From contig NZ_JAGEOJ010000030.1 in assembly GCF_017573505.1 (NCBI RefSeq), positions 38,041-102,040 on the forward strand: a stretch of DNA of 64,000 bases, read 5' to 3'. Shown here piece by piece: positions 7,824 to 15,604 of this stretch (its first letter is position 1; the number at the start of each line of letters is the position of its first letter). Both the position numbers and the translations under genes were made by a program. The notes below the pieces were generated by a model. The model was not told where the DNA came from and ran no database searches. It saw only the letters and a program-made list of their open reading frames with translations. Source of the stretch: Actinomadura barringtoniae (lineage in GTDB: Bacteria > Actinomycetota > Actinomycetes > Streptosporangiales > Streptosporangiaceae).

Positions 7824-8441
7824 ATGGCGACGAGGACCGACGGCCGGCGCGGGTATGCGGCGGGCGACGCGCGGCGGGAGCGGATCCTGCACATCGCGAT
7901 GCAGGAGTTCGCGGAGAACGGCTATCGCGGCACGTCACTGGCCCGCGTCGCCGAGCGTGCGGGCCTTTCCCAGCCCGGGCTGCTGCACCACTTCCGCAGC
8001 AAGGAAGAGCTGCTGGTCGCCGTACTGGAGCTGCGCGACCGCCGCGACATGGAGCGGTTCTTCGCCGAGGACGGCACGATGCCCACCGGCCTGGACGCCT
8101 GGGCCGCGCTCGTACGGCTCGTCGAGCACAACTCCCGCGTGCCCGAGCTCGTCCGGCTCTTCGTGGTCCTGACCAGCGAGGCCGTCACCGCCGACCATCC
8201 CGCCCGCGCCTGGGCCGAGGAACGCTACGCGCGCATGCGGACCTGGATCGCCGAGGCCCTCACTGCCGGGGTGGCGGCCGGCGAACTGCGGCCCGGCATC
8301 GACCCGGGCTCGTACGCCTCCCGCATCATCGCGATGATGGACGGCCTGCAGACCCAATGGCTGCTGGACCCCGGCGGCGTGGACATGCCCGCCCTCTTCA
8401 GCGCCTACCTCGACGATCTCCTGGCGACCCTGCGTCCCTGA
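7824..8441 (+). CDS. TetR/AcrR family transcriptional regulator
   Basis: 205 residues from ATG 7824, with AGGAGG ribosome-binding site about 8 bases upstream. The N-terminal HTH is clear (ILHIAMQEFAENGYRGTSLA, then AERAGLSQPGLLHHFRSKEE). The C-terminal ligand domain is all-helical. It is divergent from the GH3 gene and probably represses it and itself through the palindrome at 7745-7762. The ligand is likely a glucoside-derived molecule or its aglycone, an inference from context only. Confidence 0.92.
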   Translation: MATRTDGRRGYAAGDARRERILHIAMQEFAENGYRGTSLARVAERAGLSQPGLLHHFRSKEELLVAVLELRDRRDMERFFAEDGTMPTGLDAWAALVRLVEHNSRVPELVRLFVVLTSEAVTADHPARAWAEERYARMRTWIAEALTAGVAAGELRPGIDPGSYASRIIAMMDGLQTQWLLDPGGVDMPALFSAYLDDLLATLRP

Positions 8442-8540
8442 CCCGGTGGCAACACACCCCTCTCCTCACGGAGAGTCACAAGGCGAGTGGTGATGGTCAC
8501 TATGGGTAGCGACTCTGACCCCGCATACCCAGGGAGTCCC

Positions 8541-8651
8541 ATGCGCACGTTCACCCGTATCTCCATCGCAGCGGCCGTGACGCTGGGAGCGATCGGCGTG
8601 CTCCTCAACGATCTCGGCACCGCACTCCAGAACCTCGGCGCGACCCTCTAG
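8541..8651 (+). CDS. Small hydrophobic peptide, 36 aa
   Basis: An ATG at 8541 with an AGGGAG ribosome-binding site 4 bases upstream opens a 36-codon frame: a basic N-terminus (MRTFTRISIAAAV), one hydrophobic segment (about residues 8-22) and an amphipathic tail (LNDLGTALQNLG). A strong terminator hairpin begins 10 bases after the stop, and TATGGGT-like promoter sequence lies upstream, so this is a stand-alone transcription unit. It could be a secreted or membrane microprotein. Function unknown. Confidence 0.55.
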   Translation: MRTFTRISIAAAVTLGAIGVLLNDLGTALQNLGATL

Positions 8652-8661
8652 GCAAAGGACG

Positions 8662-8695
8662 AAGCCGTGCCGCAGCTCGCGCTGTGGCACGGCTT
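8662..8695. terminator. Bidirectional terminator hairpin
   Basis: A 10-base perfect stem (AAGCCGTGCC / GGCACGGCTT) with a 14-base loop that can pair further (CAG/CTG), followed by a T run. It sits between the small peptide gene and the convergent ndgR gene and can serve both. Confidence 0.8.
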
Positions 8696-8712
8696 TCGCC
8701 TTCTCTTGAAGC

Positions 8713-9432
8713 TCAGGTGGTGGTGCGGCGCATGGACTCGCTGATCTTCTCGGCGGCGGCCATGACGGGGCCGGCGTGCAGGCGGCCGGGGGAGCGGGTC
8801 AGGCGTTCCAGCGGCCCGGAGACCGAGACGGCGGCGATCACGCGGCCGCCCGCACCCCGTATCGGGGCCGAGACCGAGCCGACGCCCTGCTCGCGTTCGC
8901 CCACGCTCTGGGCCCAGCCGCGGCGGCGGACCGAGGCGAGCGTGGTGGCCTCGAACTTGGCGCCGCGCAGGCCGCGGTGCAGGCGGTCGGGCTCCTCCCA
9001 GGCCAGCAGGATCTGGGCGGCGGACCCGGCGGTCATCGGCAGTGCGGCGCCGACCGGGATGGTGTCCCGCAGGCCGCTCGTGCGCTCGGCGGAGGCCACA
9101 CAGACCCGGACGTCGCCCTGGCGGCGGAAGAGGGAGGCGCTCTCGCCCGTCAGGTCGCGGAGCTGGGCCAGGATGGGCTGGGCGATCGCCAGCAGCCGGT
9201 CCTCACCTGCGGCGACGGCGAGTTCGGCGAGGCGCGGGCCCAGGATGAAGCGGCCCTGGGTGTCCCGGTGGACGAGGCGGTGGTGCTCCAGCGCGACGGC
9301 GAGCCGGTGGGCGGTCGGCCGTGCCAGCCCGGTGGTCTGAACGAGCTGGGCCAGCGAGGCCGGGCCGGCCTCCAGGGCGTTCAAGACGAGAACGGCTTTG
9401 TCAAGTACGCCGACTCCGCTAGAGTTGTCCAT
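8713..9432 (-). CDS. ndgR: IclR-family regulator NdgR (leucine/amino-acid metabolism)
   Basis: 239 residues starting MDNSSGVGVLDKAVLVL, nearly the same as the start of Streptomyces NdgR. Residues 8-60 are the IclR winged helix (LAQLVQTTGLARPTAHRLAV). The rest is the IclR effector domain (GESASLFRRQGDVRVCVAS; SVSAPIRGAGGRVIAAVSVS). In actinobacteria NdgR/LtbR sits divergently next to leuCD and regulates leucine and related amino-acid genes; the same arrangement is seen here. ATG 9432 is preferred over upstream in-frame starts because homology begins there. Confidence 0.92.
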   Translation of the reverse strand: MDNSSGVGVLDKAVLVLNALEAGPASLAQLVQTTGLARPTAHRLAVALEHHRLVHRDTQGRFILGPRLAELAVAAGEDRLLAIAQPILAQLRDLTGESASLFRRQGDVRVCVASAERTSGLRDTIPVGAALPMTAGSAAQILLAWEEPDRLHRGLRGAKFEATTLASVRRRGWAQSVGEREQGVGSVSAPIRGAGGRVIAAVSVSGPLERLTRSPGRLHAGPVMAAAEKISESMRRTTT

Positions 9433-9529
9433 ACCTCGATATTGCCGTCTCGAAATCTGAGATGCAAGTCGAGTGACCTGAGCCACGAGGTGGTGGCTCA
9501 TAAGACGATCACACAGGTGAGGTGGAGCG
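9433..9529. promoter_or_regulatory. ndgR-leuC divergent control region
   Basis: 97 bases between divergent starts. An imperfect dyad TCTC-(7)-GAGA at 9448-9462 lies close to the ndgR start. An 8-base perfect inverted repeat TGAGCCAC-(6)-GTGGCTCA at 9479-9500 lies upstream of the leuC ribosome-binding site. One or both are candidate NdgR operators; the second could also fold as an mRNA hairpin in the leuC leader. Confidence 0.5.
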
Positions 9530-10927
9530 ATGGGCCGCACATTGGCCGACAAGGTGTACGACGCGCATGTCGTGCGACGCGCTGAAGGCGAACCGGACCT
9601 CCTCTACATCGACCTGCACCTGGTGCACGAGGTCACCAGCCCGCAGGCGTTCGACGGGCTGCGGATGGCCGGGCGGCCGGTCCGCCGCCCCGACCTCACG
9701 ATCGCGACCGAGGACCACAACGTCCCGACGACCGACCTGCTGGCGCCGATCGCCGACCCGGTGTCGCGCACCCAGGTCGAGACGCTGCGCAAGAACACCG
9801 CCGAGTTCGGCATCCGCCTGCACCCGATGGGCGACGACGGCCAGGGCATCGTGCACGTCATCGGCCCGCAGCTCGGCCTGACCCAGCCCGGTATGACCGT
9901 CGTGTGCGGCGACTCGCACACCTCGACGCACGGCGCGTTCGGCGCGCTGGCGCACGGCATCGGCACGAGCGAGGTCGAGCACGTGCTCGCCACGCAGACG
10001 CTGCCGCAGGTGAAGCCCAGGATGATGGCCGTCACGGTGAACGGGAGCCTGCCCGACGGCGTCACCGCCAAGGACCTGATCCTGGCCATCATCGCCAAGA
10101 TCGGCACCGGCGGCGGCCAGGGCCACATCATCGAGTACCGCGGCCAGGCGATCCGCGAGCTGTCGATGGAGGGCCGCATGACGGTCTGCAACATGTCCAT
10201 CGAGGCGGGCGCCCGGGCCGGGATGATCGCGCCGGACGAGACCACGTTCGAGTACCTGAAGGGCCGCCCGAACGCCCCGCAGGGCGCGGACTGGGACACC
10301 GCCGTCGAGCACTGGAAGTCGCTGCGCACCGACGACGACGCCGAGTTCGACCGCGAGGTCGTCATCGACGCCGCCGAGCTCACCCCGTTCGTCACCTGGG
10401 GCACCAACCCGGGGCAGGGCCTCCCGCTCGCCGACTCGGTGCCCGATCCCGCGTCCTACGGCGACCCGGTCGAGCGCCAGGCCGCCGAGCGCGCGCTGGA
10501 GTACATGGGCCTCATCGCCGGCACGCCGCTGCGCGAGGTCAAGGTCGACACCGTCTTCGTCGGCTCGTGCACCAACGGCCGCATCGAGGACCTGCGCGCG
10601 GTCGCGGACGTGCTGGCGGGCCGCAAGGTCGCCGACGGCGTCCGCATGCTGGTCGTGCCCGGCTCGATGAAGGTGAAGCAGCAGGCCGAGTCCGAGGGCC
10701 TGAACGAGGTCATCTCCGCCGCCGGCGCCGAGTGGCGCGAGGCGGGCTGCTCGATGTGCCTGGCGATGAACCCCGACAAGCTCACCCCGGGCGAGCGCAG
10801 CGCCTCGACGTCCAACCGCAACTTCGAGGGCCGCCAGGGCCCCGGCGGCCGCACCCACCTGGTGTCGCCCGCCGTCGCCGCCGCCACCGCCGTGACCGGC
10901 CACCTGGCCGCTCCGGCCGACCTGTAA
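9530..10927 (+). CDS. leuC: 3-isopropylmalate dehydratase large subunit
   Basis: 465 residues, full length for LeuC, with an AGGTGGAG ribosome-binding site. Together with LeuD it isomerises 2-isopropylmalate to 3-isopropylmalate in leucine biosynthesis. The aconitase-fold 4Fe-4S ligands are present: Cys in VVCGDSHTSTHGAFG, Cys in VGSCTNGRIEDL, and the pair in EAGCSMCLAMNPDKL. leuD follows 14 bases downstream. Control by the divergent NdgR is expected. Confidence 0.98.
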   Translation: MGRTLADKVYDAHVVRRAEGEPDLLYIDLHLVHEVTSPQAFDGLRMAGRPVRRPDLTIATEDHNVPTTDLLAPIADPVSRTQVETLRKNTAEFGIRLHPMGDDGQGIVHVIGPQLGLTQPGMTVVCGDSHTSTHGAFGALAHGIGTSEVEHVLATQTLPQVKPRMMAVTVNGSLPDGVTAKDLILAIIAKIGTGGGQGHIIEYRGQAIRELSMEGRMTVCNMSIEAGARAGMIAPDETTFEYLKGRPNAPQGADWDTAVEHWKSLRTDDDAEFDREVVIDAAELTPFVTWGTNPGQGLPLADSVPDPASYGDPVERQAAERALEYMGLIAGTPLREVKVDTVFVGSCTNGRIEDLRAVADVLAGRKVADGVRMLVVPGSMKVKQQAESEGLNEVISAAGAEWREAGCSMCLAMNPDKLTPGERSASTSNRNFEGRQGPGGRTHLVSPAVAAATAVTGHLAAPADL

Positions 10928-10941
10928 GGAGCAGCGAGAAC

Positions 10942-11529
10942 ATGGAAGCGTTCACCACGCACACCGGGCGCGCCGTGCCGCTGCGCCGCAGCAACGTCGA
11001 CACCGACCAGATCATCCCGGCCGTCTGGCTGAAGCAGGTCAGCCGCACCGGCTTCGACAAGGGCCTGTTCTCCGCCTGGCGCGAGGACCCGTCCTTCGTG
11101 CTGAACCAGCCGCAGTACGAGGGCGCCAGCATCCTGGTCGCGGGCTCGGACTTCGGCACCGGCTCGTCCCGCGAGCACGCCGTCTGGGCGCTGCAGCAGT
11201 ACGGCTTCCGCGCCGTCATCGCGCCACGCTTCGGCGACATCTTCCGCAACAACTCCACCAAGATGGGGCTGTTGCCGGTGATTCTTCCGAACGAGACCGT
11301 CGAGGCGCTGCAGGACCAGGCCGAGCAGGACCCGTCCGCCGAGGTCACCGTCGACCTGGAGAAGCGCGAGGTGCGCAGCGGCGCGATCGTGGCGCCGTTC
11401 GAGATCGACGACTACACCCGCTGGCGGCTCCTGGAGGGCCTGGACGACATCGGCCTGACCCTGCGCCACGCCGACGACATCGCGGAGTTCGAGGAGCGCC
11501 GTACGCCCTGGCTCCCCACCACCGTCTGA
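10942..11529 (+). CDS. leuD: 3-isopropylmalate dehydratase small subunit
   Basis: 195 residues, normal for LeuD. Swivelling-domain motifs: RRSNVDTDQIIPA at about 14-27, GSDFGTGSSREHAVWALQQ around 70, and APRFGDIFRNNSTKMGLLPV around 92. It follows leuC by 14 bases with an AAGGAG ribosome-binding site, so the two subunits are made from one mRNA. Confidence 0.98.
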   Translation: MEAFTTHTGRAVPLRRSNVDTDQIIPAVWLKQVSRTGFDKGLFSAWREDPSFVLNQPQYEGASILVAGSDFGTGSSREHAVWALQQYGFRAVIAPRFGDIFRNNSTKMGLLPVILPNETVEALQDQAEQDPSAEVTVDLEKREVRSGAIVAPFEIDDYTRWRLLEGLDDIGLTLRHADDIAEFEERRTPWLPTTV

Positions 11530-11539
11530 CCAGGCTCCC

Positions 11540-11654
11540 GGCCCCGGCCTGAGGCCGCATCCGACCTTGGCCTGAGCCCGCATCCGGCCCCGGCCTGAGG
11601 CCGCATCCGACCTTGGCCTGAGCCCGCATCCGGCCCCGGCCTGAGGCCGCATCC
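11540..11654. repeat. Five tandem 23-bp units downstream of leuD
   Basis: Five contiguous 23-base units alternate between two variants, GGCCCCGGCCTGAGG... and GACCTTGGCCTGAGC..., each ending CCGCATCC, so the higher-order period is 46 bases. The array begins 11 bases after the leuD stop and ends 14 bases before a long hairpin. Likely arose by slippage or unequal exchange; copy number may vary between strains. Confidence 0.9.
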
Positions 11655-11667
11655 GACCCCGGGTGGC

Positions 11668-11718
11668 CGAGCGTGTCTCCGCGCGGAGGACAATCGTCCT
11701 TGCGCGGAGACACGCTCG
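11668..11718. terminator. Long perfect hairpin after leuCD
   Basis: 17-base perfect arms (left starts CGAGCGTGTCTCC, right ends GGAGACACGCTCG) enclose a second small stem AGGAC-AATC-GTCCT. This 51-base structure is longer than an average terminator. A GGTCTTTTT stretch follows about 14 bases later. Most likely the leuCD terminator, possibly also limiting read-through into the next gene. Confidence 0.7.
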
Positions 11719-11736
11719 ACTCATTTGGGGGTCTTT

Positions 11737-11970
11737 TTGAGCACGCCGCCCTGGACCGGGCCCGACTGGGACGATCCGGTGCTGACCGCCCTCGCGGAGC
11801 AGCTGCGCGAGGCCCACAAGCTCGTCGCGCCGCTGCCGCAGGCGACCCGCAGGCGCCTCATCAGGCATCTGCTGACGATCACCGATCTGGCCAAACGCGA
11901 CCCCGAACTGGCCGCTCGGCGGCTCGACTCGTTCCTCGCCGATTTCCACGGGAACCGCAAGGCGTTGTAG
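11737..11970 (+). CDS. Hypothetical protein, about 77 aa
   Basis: Starts at TTG 11737 with a GGGGGT ribosome-binding site about 5 bases upstream; an in-frame TTG at 11725 is the alternative. The protein (STPPWTGPDWDDPVLTALAE...) is helical and charged, with no membrane segment, and ends HGNRKAL. It sits between leuD and hup on the same strand. I recognise no family. Confidence 0.5.
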   Translation: MSTPPWTGPDWDDPVLTALAEQLREAHKLVAPLPQATRRRLIRHLLTITDLAKRDPELAARRLDSFLADFHGNRKAL

Positions 11971-12128
11971 CGTGCGCGGTGGCCGGATTCGGTCCGGCGC
12001 CTGGCGAGACAGGGGCGATTGCGACAAAAACGTCAGCGACACGGCAACTCTTGCTGTCCAGTGATTGTGCCGATGCCGAGACTCCCTTAGTTTCGTTCGG
12101 GCAAGGGGGGAACAAGAGGAGTACACCC

Positions 12129-12404
12129 ATGAACAAGCGTGAGCTGGTCGACGCCATCTCCGACCGGCTGGGCAGCAAGAAGGCCGCAGCCGAGGCAGTC
12201 GACGCGATCCTGGAGACGATCCAGACCACCGTCGCCAAGGGCGACAAGGTCGCGATCACCGGGTTCGGTTCGTTCGAGAAGGCCGACAGGCCTGCCCGCA
12301 CGGCCCGCAACCCGGCAACCGGCAAGACCATCCAGGTCCCCGCGACGTCCGTGCCCAAGTTCAAGGCGGGCGCCGACTTCAAGAACCTGGTGGCCGGTAA
12401 GTAA
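12129..12404 (+). CDS. hup: Nucleoid-associated protein HU
   Basis: 91 residues, the classical short HU (HupA type) without the Lys/Ala-rich tail of actinobacterial HupS/HupB. Starts MNKRELVDAISDRLGSKKAA. The DNA-binding arm contains GFGSFEKADRPARTARNP and the usual ATGKTIQVPA. It binds and bends DNA non-specifically and compacts the chromosome. Ribosome-binding site AGAGGAG. A strong terminator follows 16 bases after the stop. Confidence 0.97.
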   Translation: MNKRELVDAISDRLGSKKAAAEAVDAILETIQTTVAKGDKVAITGFGSFEKADRPARTARNPATGKTIQVPATSVPKFKAGADFKNLVAGK

Positions 12405-12420
12405 CGAGCACGTCCGGGCC

Positions 12421-12460
12421 GGCGCCCGATGCCACGTTCCACAACGTGGCGTCGGGCGCC
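12421..12460. terminator. hup terminator hairpin
   Basis: 18-base arms (GGCGCCCGATGCCACGTT at 12421-12438 and its complement at 12443-12460, one G-U pair) around a CCAC loop, immediately downstream of hup. Confidence 0.88.
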
Positions 12461-12524
12461 GTCTCGCGTCTGGGGGCCGTTCGGCGCAGATGGCGCGGAC
12501 GGCCCTGCGGGCTAGGCTGATCGC

Positions 12525-12770
12525 ATGCAGGGCACCGTGAGCACCTACGACGCCGAGACCCGCTCGGGCAGCGTGCTGCTGGACGACGGGACCGAGCTCG
12601 CCTTCGATTCGGCGGCGTTCGACGCCGGTGGCCTCCGGATGCTGCGCTTCGGCCAGCGCGTGAACTTGGCCGAGGACGACGGCCGGGTATCGGTGATCAC
12701 GCTCTCGACGTTCGCGCTGCCGCCCCGCCCGAAGCCGGACGCCGACGCTGAGCCCGACGGCGACGCCTAG
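12525..12770 (+). CDS. Cold-shock-domain-like small protein
   Basis: 81 residues. The N-terminal half (MQGTVSTYDAETRSGSVLLD, then GLRMLRFGQRVNL) follows the beta-barrel pattern of cold-shock/OB-fold proteins, though the canonical RNP motifs are weak. The tail is acidic and Pro-rich. A TAGGCT -10 box at 12513-12518 lies 6 bases before the ATG and no Shine-Dalgarno is present, so a leaderless transcript is likely. Its stop overlaps the convergent cofC stop by 4 bases. Nucleic-acid binding is inferred from the fold pattern. Confidence 0.7.
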   Translation: MQGTVSTYDAETRSGSVLLDDGTELAFDSAAFDAGGLRMLRFGQRVNLAEDDGRVSVITLSTFALPPRPKPDADAEPDGDA

Positions 12771-13426
12771 GCCGAACGGAACGCGGGCAGCAGAGCCGCC
12801 ACTTCGGCGGTACGCGGACCGAGGCCCAGGACCATGGCGGCCTTGAGGTCTTCGAGGGTGTCGACGTCGCGGCGGACGCTGTCGATGTCGTCCAGCAGGA
12901 GTTCCCTGGCGCCCTTGGCGCGGTGGGCGATGCGGGACTCGCCGCCGAACGCGGGGGCGAACGGGACGCCGGGGCGGGCCGTGTAGAGGGTCGTTCCGAT
13001 CCCGAGGGCGTCCGGCACGAACGCCTCGGGCGCCGATTCGGCGGCGGCGAGGACGCGGGACAGTTCGTCCGGCCGCAGGGCGGGTAGATCCGCGGACATG
13101 GCTCCCACAGGGGATCCGGCGGCGGCCCGGCGGGCGCCGTGCACGAGGGCCGGGTTCAGGCCCGCGTCCGGCTCGTCGGGCACCACCCGGGCGCCGAGTG
13201 CGGCAAGATCGGCGGCGGGAACGGGATCGTCGGTGACGACAATCACATCGCGTACGCGGTCGCAACGCAGCGCGGCGGCCACGGTGTCGGTCGCGACGGC
13301 CAGCGCGAGGGCCTGCCGGTGCGGGCCCGCGGCCGTGGACATGCGGGTTTTGGCCCTGGCGAGCACCTTGACCGGGACGACCAGGGACCACTGGAGATGA
13401 GGCACCGCGGCCTCTGCTGTAGACAT
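12767..13426 (-). CDS. cofC: 2-phospho-L-lactate (or phosphoenolpyruvate) guanylyltransferase, F420 biosynthesis
   Basis: 219 residues, typical CofC/FbiD length. Nucleotidyltransferase motifs: WSLVVPVKVLARAKTRM near the start (residues 13-29), DVIVVTDDPVP, and GAMSADLPALRPDEL with the metal-binding Asp. It activates phospholactate or PEP with GTP, the first committed step to coenzyme F420. Its location beside hup, gpsA and ddl matches mycobacterial fbiD. Divergent from plsC (82-base gap). Confidence 0.93.
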   Translation of the reverse strand: MSTAEAAVPHLQWSLVVPVKVLARAKTRMSTAAGPHRQALALAVATDTVAAALRCDRVRDVIVVTDDPVPAADLAALGARVVPDEPDAGLNPALVHGARRAAAGSPVGAMSADLPALRPDELSRVLAAAESAPEAFVPDALGIGTTLYTARPGVPFAPAFGGESRIAHRAKGARELLLDDIDSVRRDVDTLEDLKAAMVLGLGPRTAEVAALLPAFRSA

Positions 13427-13508
13427 GGCAACTCGACACTATGCGCACGAAGCCGCGACACTTGAGGACACCCCTCGTTCACAGGGGATTGACCTAGGAG
13501 GGACGGGC

Positions 13509-14390
13509 ATGAGCCACGAGTATTCGCCGGCCTGGCGGAAGCTCACGATCGCCATCCTGCGCCCAGTGTTGTACGGGCTGCTGAAGCGGGACTGGCGAGG
13601 GCAGAAGAACGTGCCCCGGAAGGGCGGCCTGATCATCGCCGCCAACCACATCTCCGAGGCCGATCCGCTCGCGCTCGCGCATTTCGTGTACGAGTCCGGC
13701 CGCTACCCGGTCTACCTGGCCAAGTCGACACTCTTCGACGTGAAGCTGCTGCGGCCCGTGCTGCGCGGCACCGGCCAGATCCCGGTCTACCGCGACCGTT
13801 CCGACGCCGCGCTCGCCCTCAAGGACGCCGAGCAGGCGCTGGTGGACGGCGAGTGCCTGATGTTCTACCCGGAGGGCAGCTGCACCCGCGACCCGGAGCT
13901 GTGGCCGATGACCGGCCAGACCGGGGTGGCGCGGATGGCGCTGAAGACCGGGGCCAAGATCGTTCCGGTGGCGAACTGGGGCGCCCATGAGCTCCTGCCC
14001 TATAAGAAGGGCGACCAGAGCGGTCTGCGGGGCAGCCTGAAGAAGGGCTTCCACCCGTTCCCGCGCAAGAAGATGCAGGTGATCGCCGGGCCGCCGGTGG
14101 ACCTGTCCAGGTACGAGGGCAAGCCGCTGACCAAGGACGTGCTGCACGAGGCGACCGAGGAGATCATGCGCGCGATCGCCGACCTGCTCGGTGAGCTGCG
14201 CGGCGAAGAGGCGCCCAAGGAGCTGTACGACCACCACAAGGCTCAGGAGGAGCGGCGCACCCTGCTCGCCAAGGAGAAGGCCGAAGCCGCCAAGGCCGAG
14301 CACGCCGAGGCGACCGCGGCGGACAAGACCGAGCACGCTGAGAAGACCGAGCACGCTGAGAACACCGGCGAGAGCGGAGCCGCCTCGTGA
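13509..14390 (+). CDS. 1-acyl-sn-glycerol-3-phosphate acyltransferase (PlsC-type)
   Basis: 293 residues from ATG 13509, with a GGAGGG ribosome-binding site. Acyltransferase motifs: AANHISEADPL (NHxxxxD) at about residues 45-55, GTGQIPVYRD, and FYPEGSCTR around residue 120. The last 45 residues are Ala/Glu/Lys/His-rich with a duplicated KTEHAE unit encoded by an 18-base direct repeat. It makes phosphatidic acid at the membrane. Its stop overlaps the gpsA GTG start (GTGA), so acyl transfer and glycerol-3-phosphate supply are translationally coupled. Confidence 0.9.
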   Translation: MSHEYSPAWRKLTIAILRPVLYGLLKRDWRGQKNVPRKGGLIIAANHISEADPLALAHFVYESGRYPVYLAKSTLFDVKLLRPVLRGTGQIPVYRDRSDAALALKDAEQALVDGECLMFYPEGSCTRDPELWPMTGQTGVARMALKTGAKIVPVANWGAHELLPYKKGDQSGLRGSLKKGFHPFPRKKMQVIAGPPVDLSRYEGKPLTKDVLHEATEEIMRAIADLLGELRGEEAPKELYDHHKAQEERRTLLAKEKAEAAKAEHAEATAADKTEHAEKTEHAENTGESGAAS

Positions 14391-15397
14391 CTTTCCGTAC
14401 GGCCGTGATGGGCTCGGGGTCGTTCGGCACCGTGTTCGCCAAGCTGCTGCACGACGCGGGCGGCGAGGTCACCCTGTGGGGGCGGCGCGCCGAGGTCGTC
14501 GAGGCGATCAACACCCGGCACGAGAACCCCGACTACCTGCCCGGGATCGAGCTGCCCGCGGGTGTGCGGGCCACCCTCGACCCGGCGGAGGCCCTCGCGG
14601 GCGCCGACTTCGTCGCGCTCGCGGTGCCCGCGCAGACGCTGCGCGAGAACCTCACCCAGTGGGTCCCGGCGCTGCCGCCCGAGGCCGTGCTGATCAGCCT
14701 GATGAAGGGCGTGGAGCTCGGCACGACCCGGCGGATGTCGGAGGTCATCCGGGAGGTCGCCGACGTGCCGGAGGAACGGGTCGCTGTCTTCACCGGCCCG
14801 AACTTCGCCCGCGAGATGGGCACCGGCCAGCCCTGCGCCTCGGTCGCCGCCTGCGTGGACGAGGACGTGGCGCAGCGCCTGCAGGCCGCGTCGATGACGC
14901 CGTACTTCCGCGTCTACACCTCGACCGACGTGATCGGCTGCGAGCTGGGCGGCGCGGTCAAGAACATCGTCGCGCTCTGCGTCGGCGTCGTGGTCGGGCT
15001 CGGCTTCGGCGACAGCACCCGCGCGCTGATCATGACCCGCGGGCTGGCGGAGATCTCCCGGCTCGGCGCCGCGCTCGGCGCCGACGAGCACACCTTCGCC
15101 GGGCTCGCCGGGATGGGCGACCTCATCGCCACCTGCAGCTCGCCGCTGTCGCGCAACCGCACGTTCGGCGAGAACCTCGGCCGCGGCATGACGCTGGAGC
15201 AGGTCATCGCCGCCACCAAGCAGACCGCCGAGGGCGTGAAGTCCTCCGAGCCGGTGCTGGAGCTGGCCCGCAAGCACAACGTGGAGATGCCGATCACCGA
15301 GGCGGTGGTGAACGTGCTCTACCGCGGCATGCCGATCAAGGACGCGGCCATCTCGCTCATCTCTCGTTCCCCGAAGCCGGAGCGATACGGCGTGTAG
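14387..15397 (+). CDS. gpsA: Glycerol-3-phosphate dehydrogenase [NAD(P)+]
   Basis: 336 residues from GTG 14387. Dinucleotide-binding GSGSFGTVFAKLL at about 8-20, substrate-binding stretch LISLMKGVELG, and ELGGAVKNIVAL with the catalytic Lys around residue 190. It reduces dihydroxyacetone phosphate to sn-glycerol-3-phosphate for phospholipids. The last codons (RYGV, stop) are encoded by the first unit of a 17-base tandem repeat that continues past the gene, so the C-terminus was probably rewritten by the repeat. Confidence 0.96.
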   Translation: MTFRTAVMGSGSFGTVFAKLLHDAGGEVTLWGRRAEVVEAINTRHENPDYLPGIELPAGVRATLDPAEALAGADFVALAVPAQTLRENLTQWVPALPPEAVLISLMKGVELGTTRRMSEVIREVADVPEERVAVFTGPNFAREMGTGQPCASVAACVDEDVAQRLQAASMTPYFRVYTSTDVIGCELGGAVKNIVALCVGVVVGLGFGDSTRALIMTRGLAEISRLGAALGADEHTFAGLAGMGDLIATCSSPLSRNRTFGENLGRGMTLEQVIAATKQTAEGVKSSEPVLELARKHNVEMPITEAVVNVLYRGMPIKDAAISLISRSPKPERYGV

Positions 15398-15569
15398 ATC
15401 GATACGGCGTGTAGATCGATACGGCGTGTAGATCGATACGGCGTGTAGATCGATACGGCGTGTAGATCGATACGGCGTGTAGATCGATGCCGCGTGTAGA
15501 TCGATGCCGCGTGCAGAGCGATGCCGCGTGCAGAGCGATACGGCGTGGAGATCGATGCTGCGTACGGCA
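15383..15569. repeat. 17-bp minisatellite through the gpsA stop codon
   Basis: Unit CGATACGGCGTGTAGAT repeats head to tail. Units 1-6 (15383-15484) are identical, units 7-10 (to 15552) carry 2-4 changes (CGATGCCGCGTGCAGAG), and an eleventh is degenerate. Unit 1 supplies the last gpsA codons and the TAG stop. Each unit contains ATCGAT or a variant of it. The array ends 36 bases before the PLP-lyase start and occupies its promoter region. Confidence 0.95.
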
Positions 15570-15604
15570 TGTACGGAGATACGGTGTGTGACATGCTGTG
15601 AACG

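Noticed and set aside
9509..10903. Long reverse open frame opposite leuC
   Set aside because: LeuC is full length with all iron-sulfur cysteines; the reverse frame has no recognisable features.
15383..15569. CRISPR array
   Set aside because: Units are contiguous 17-mers with no unique spacers and no cas genes nearby.
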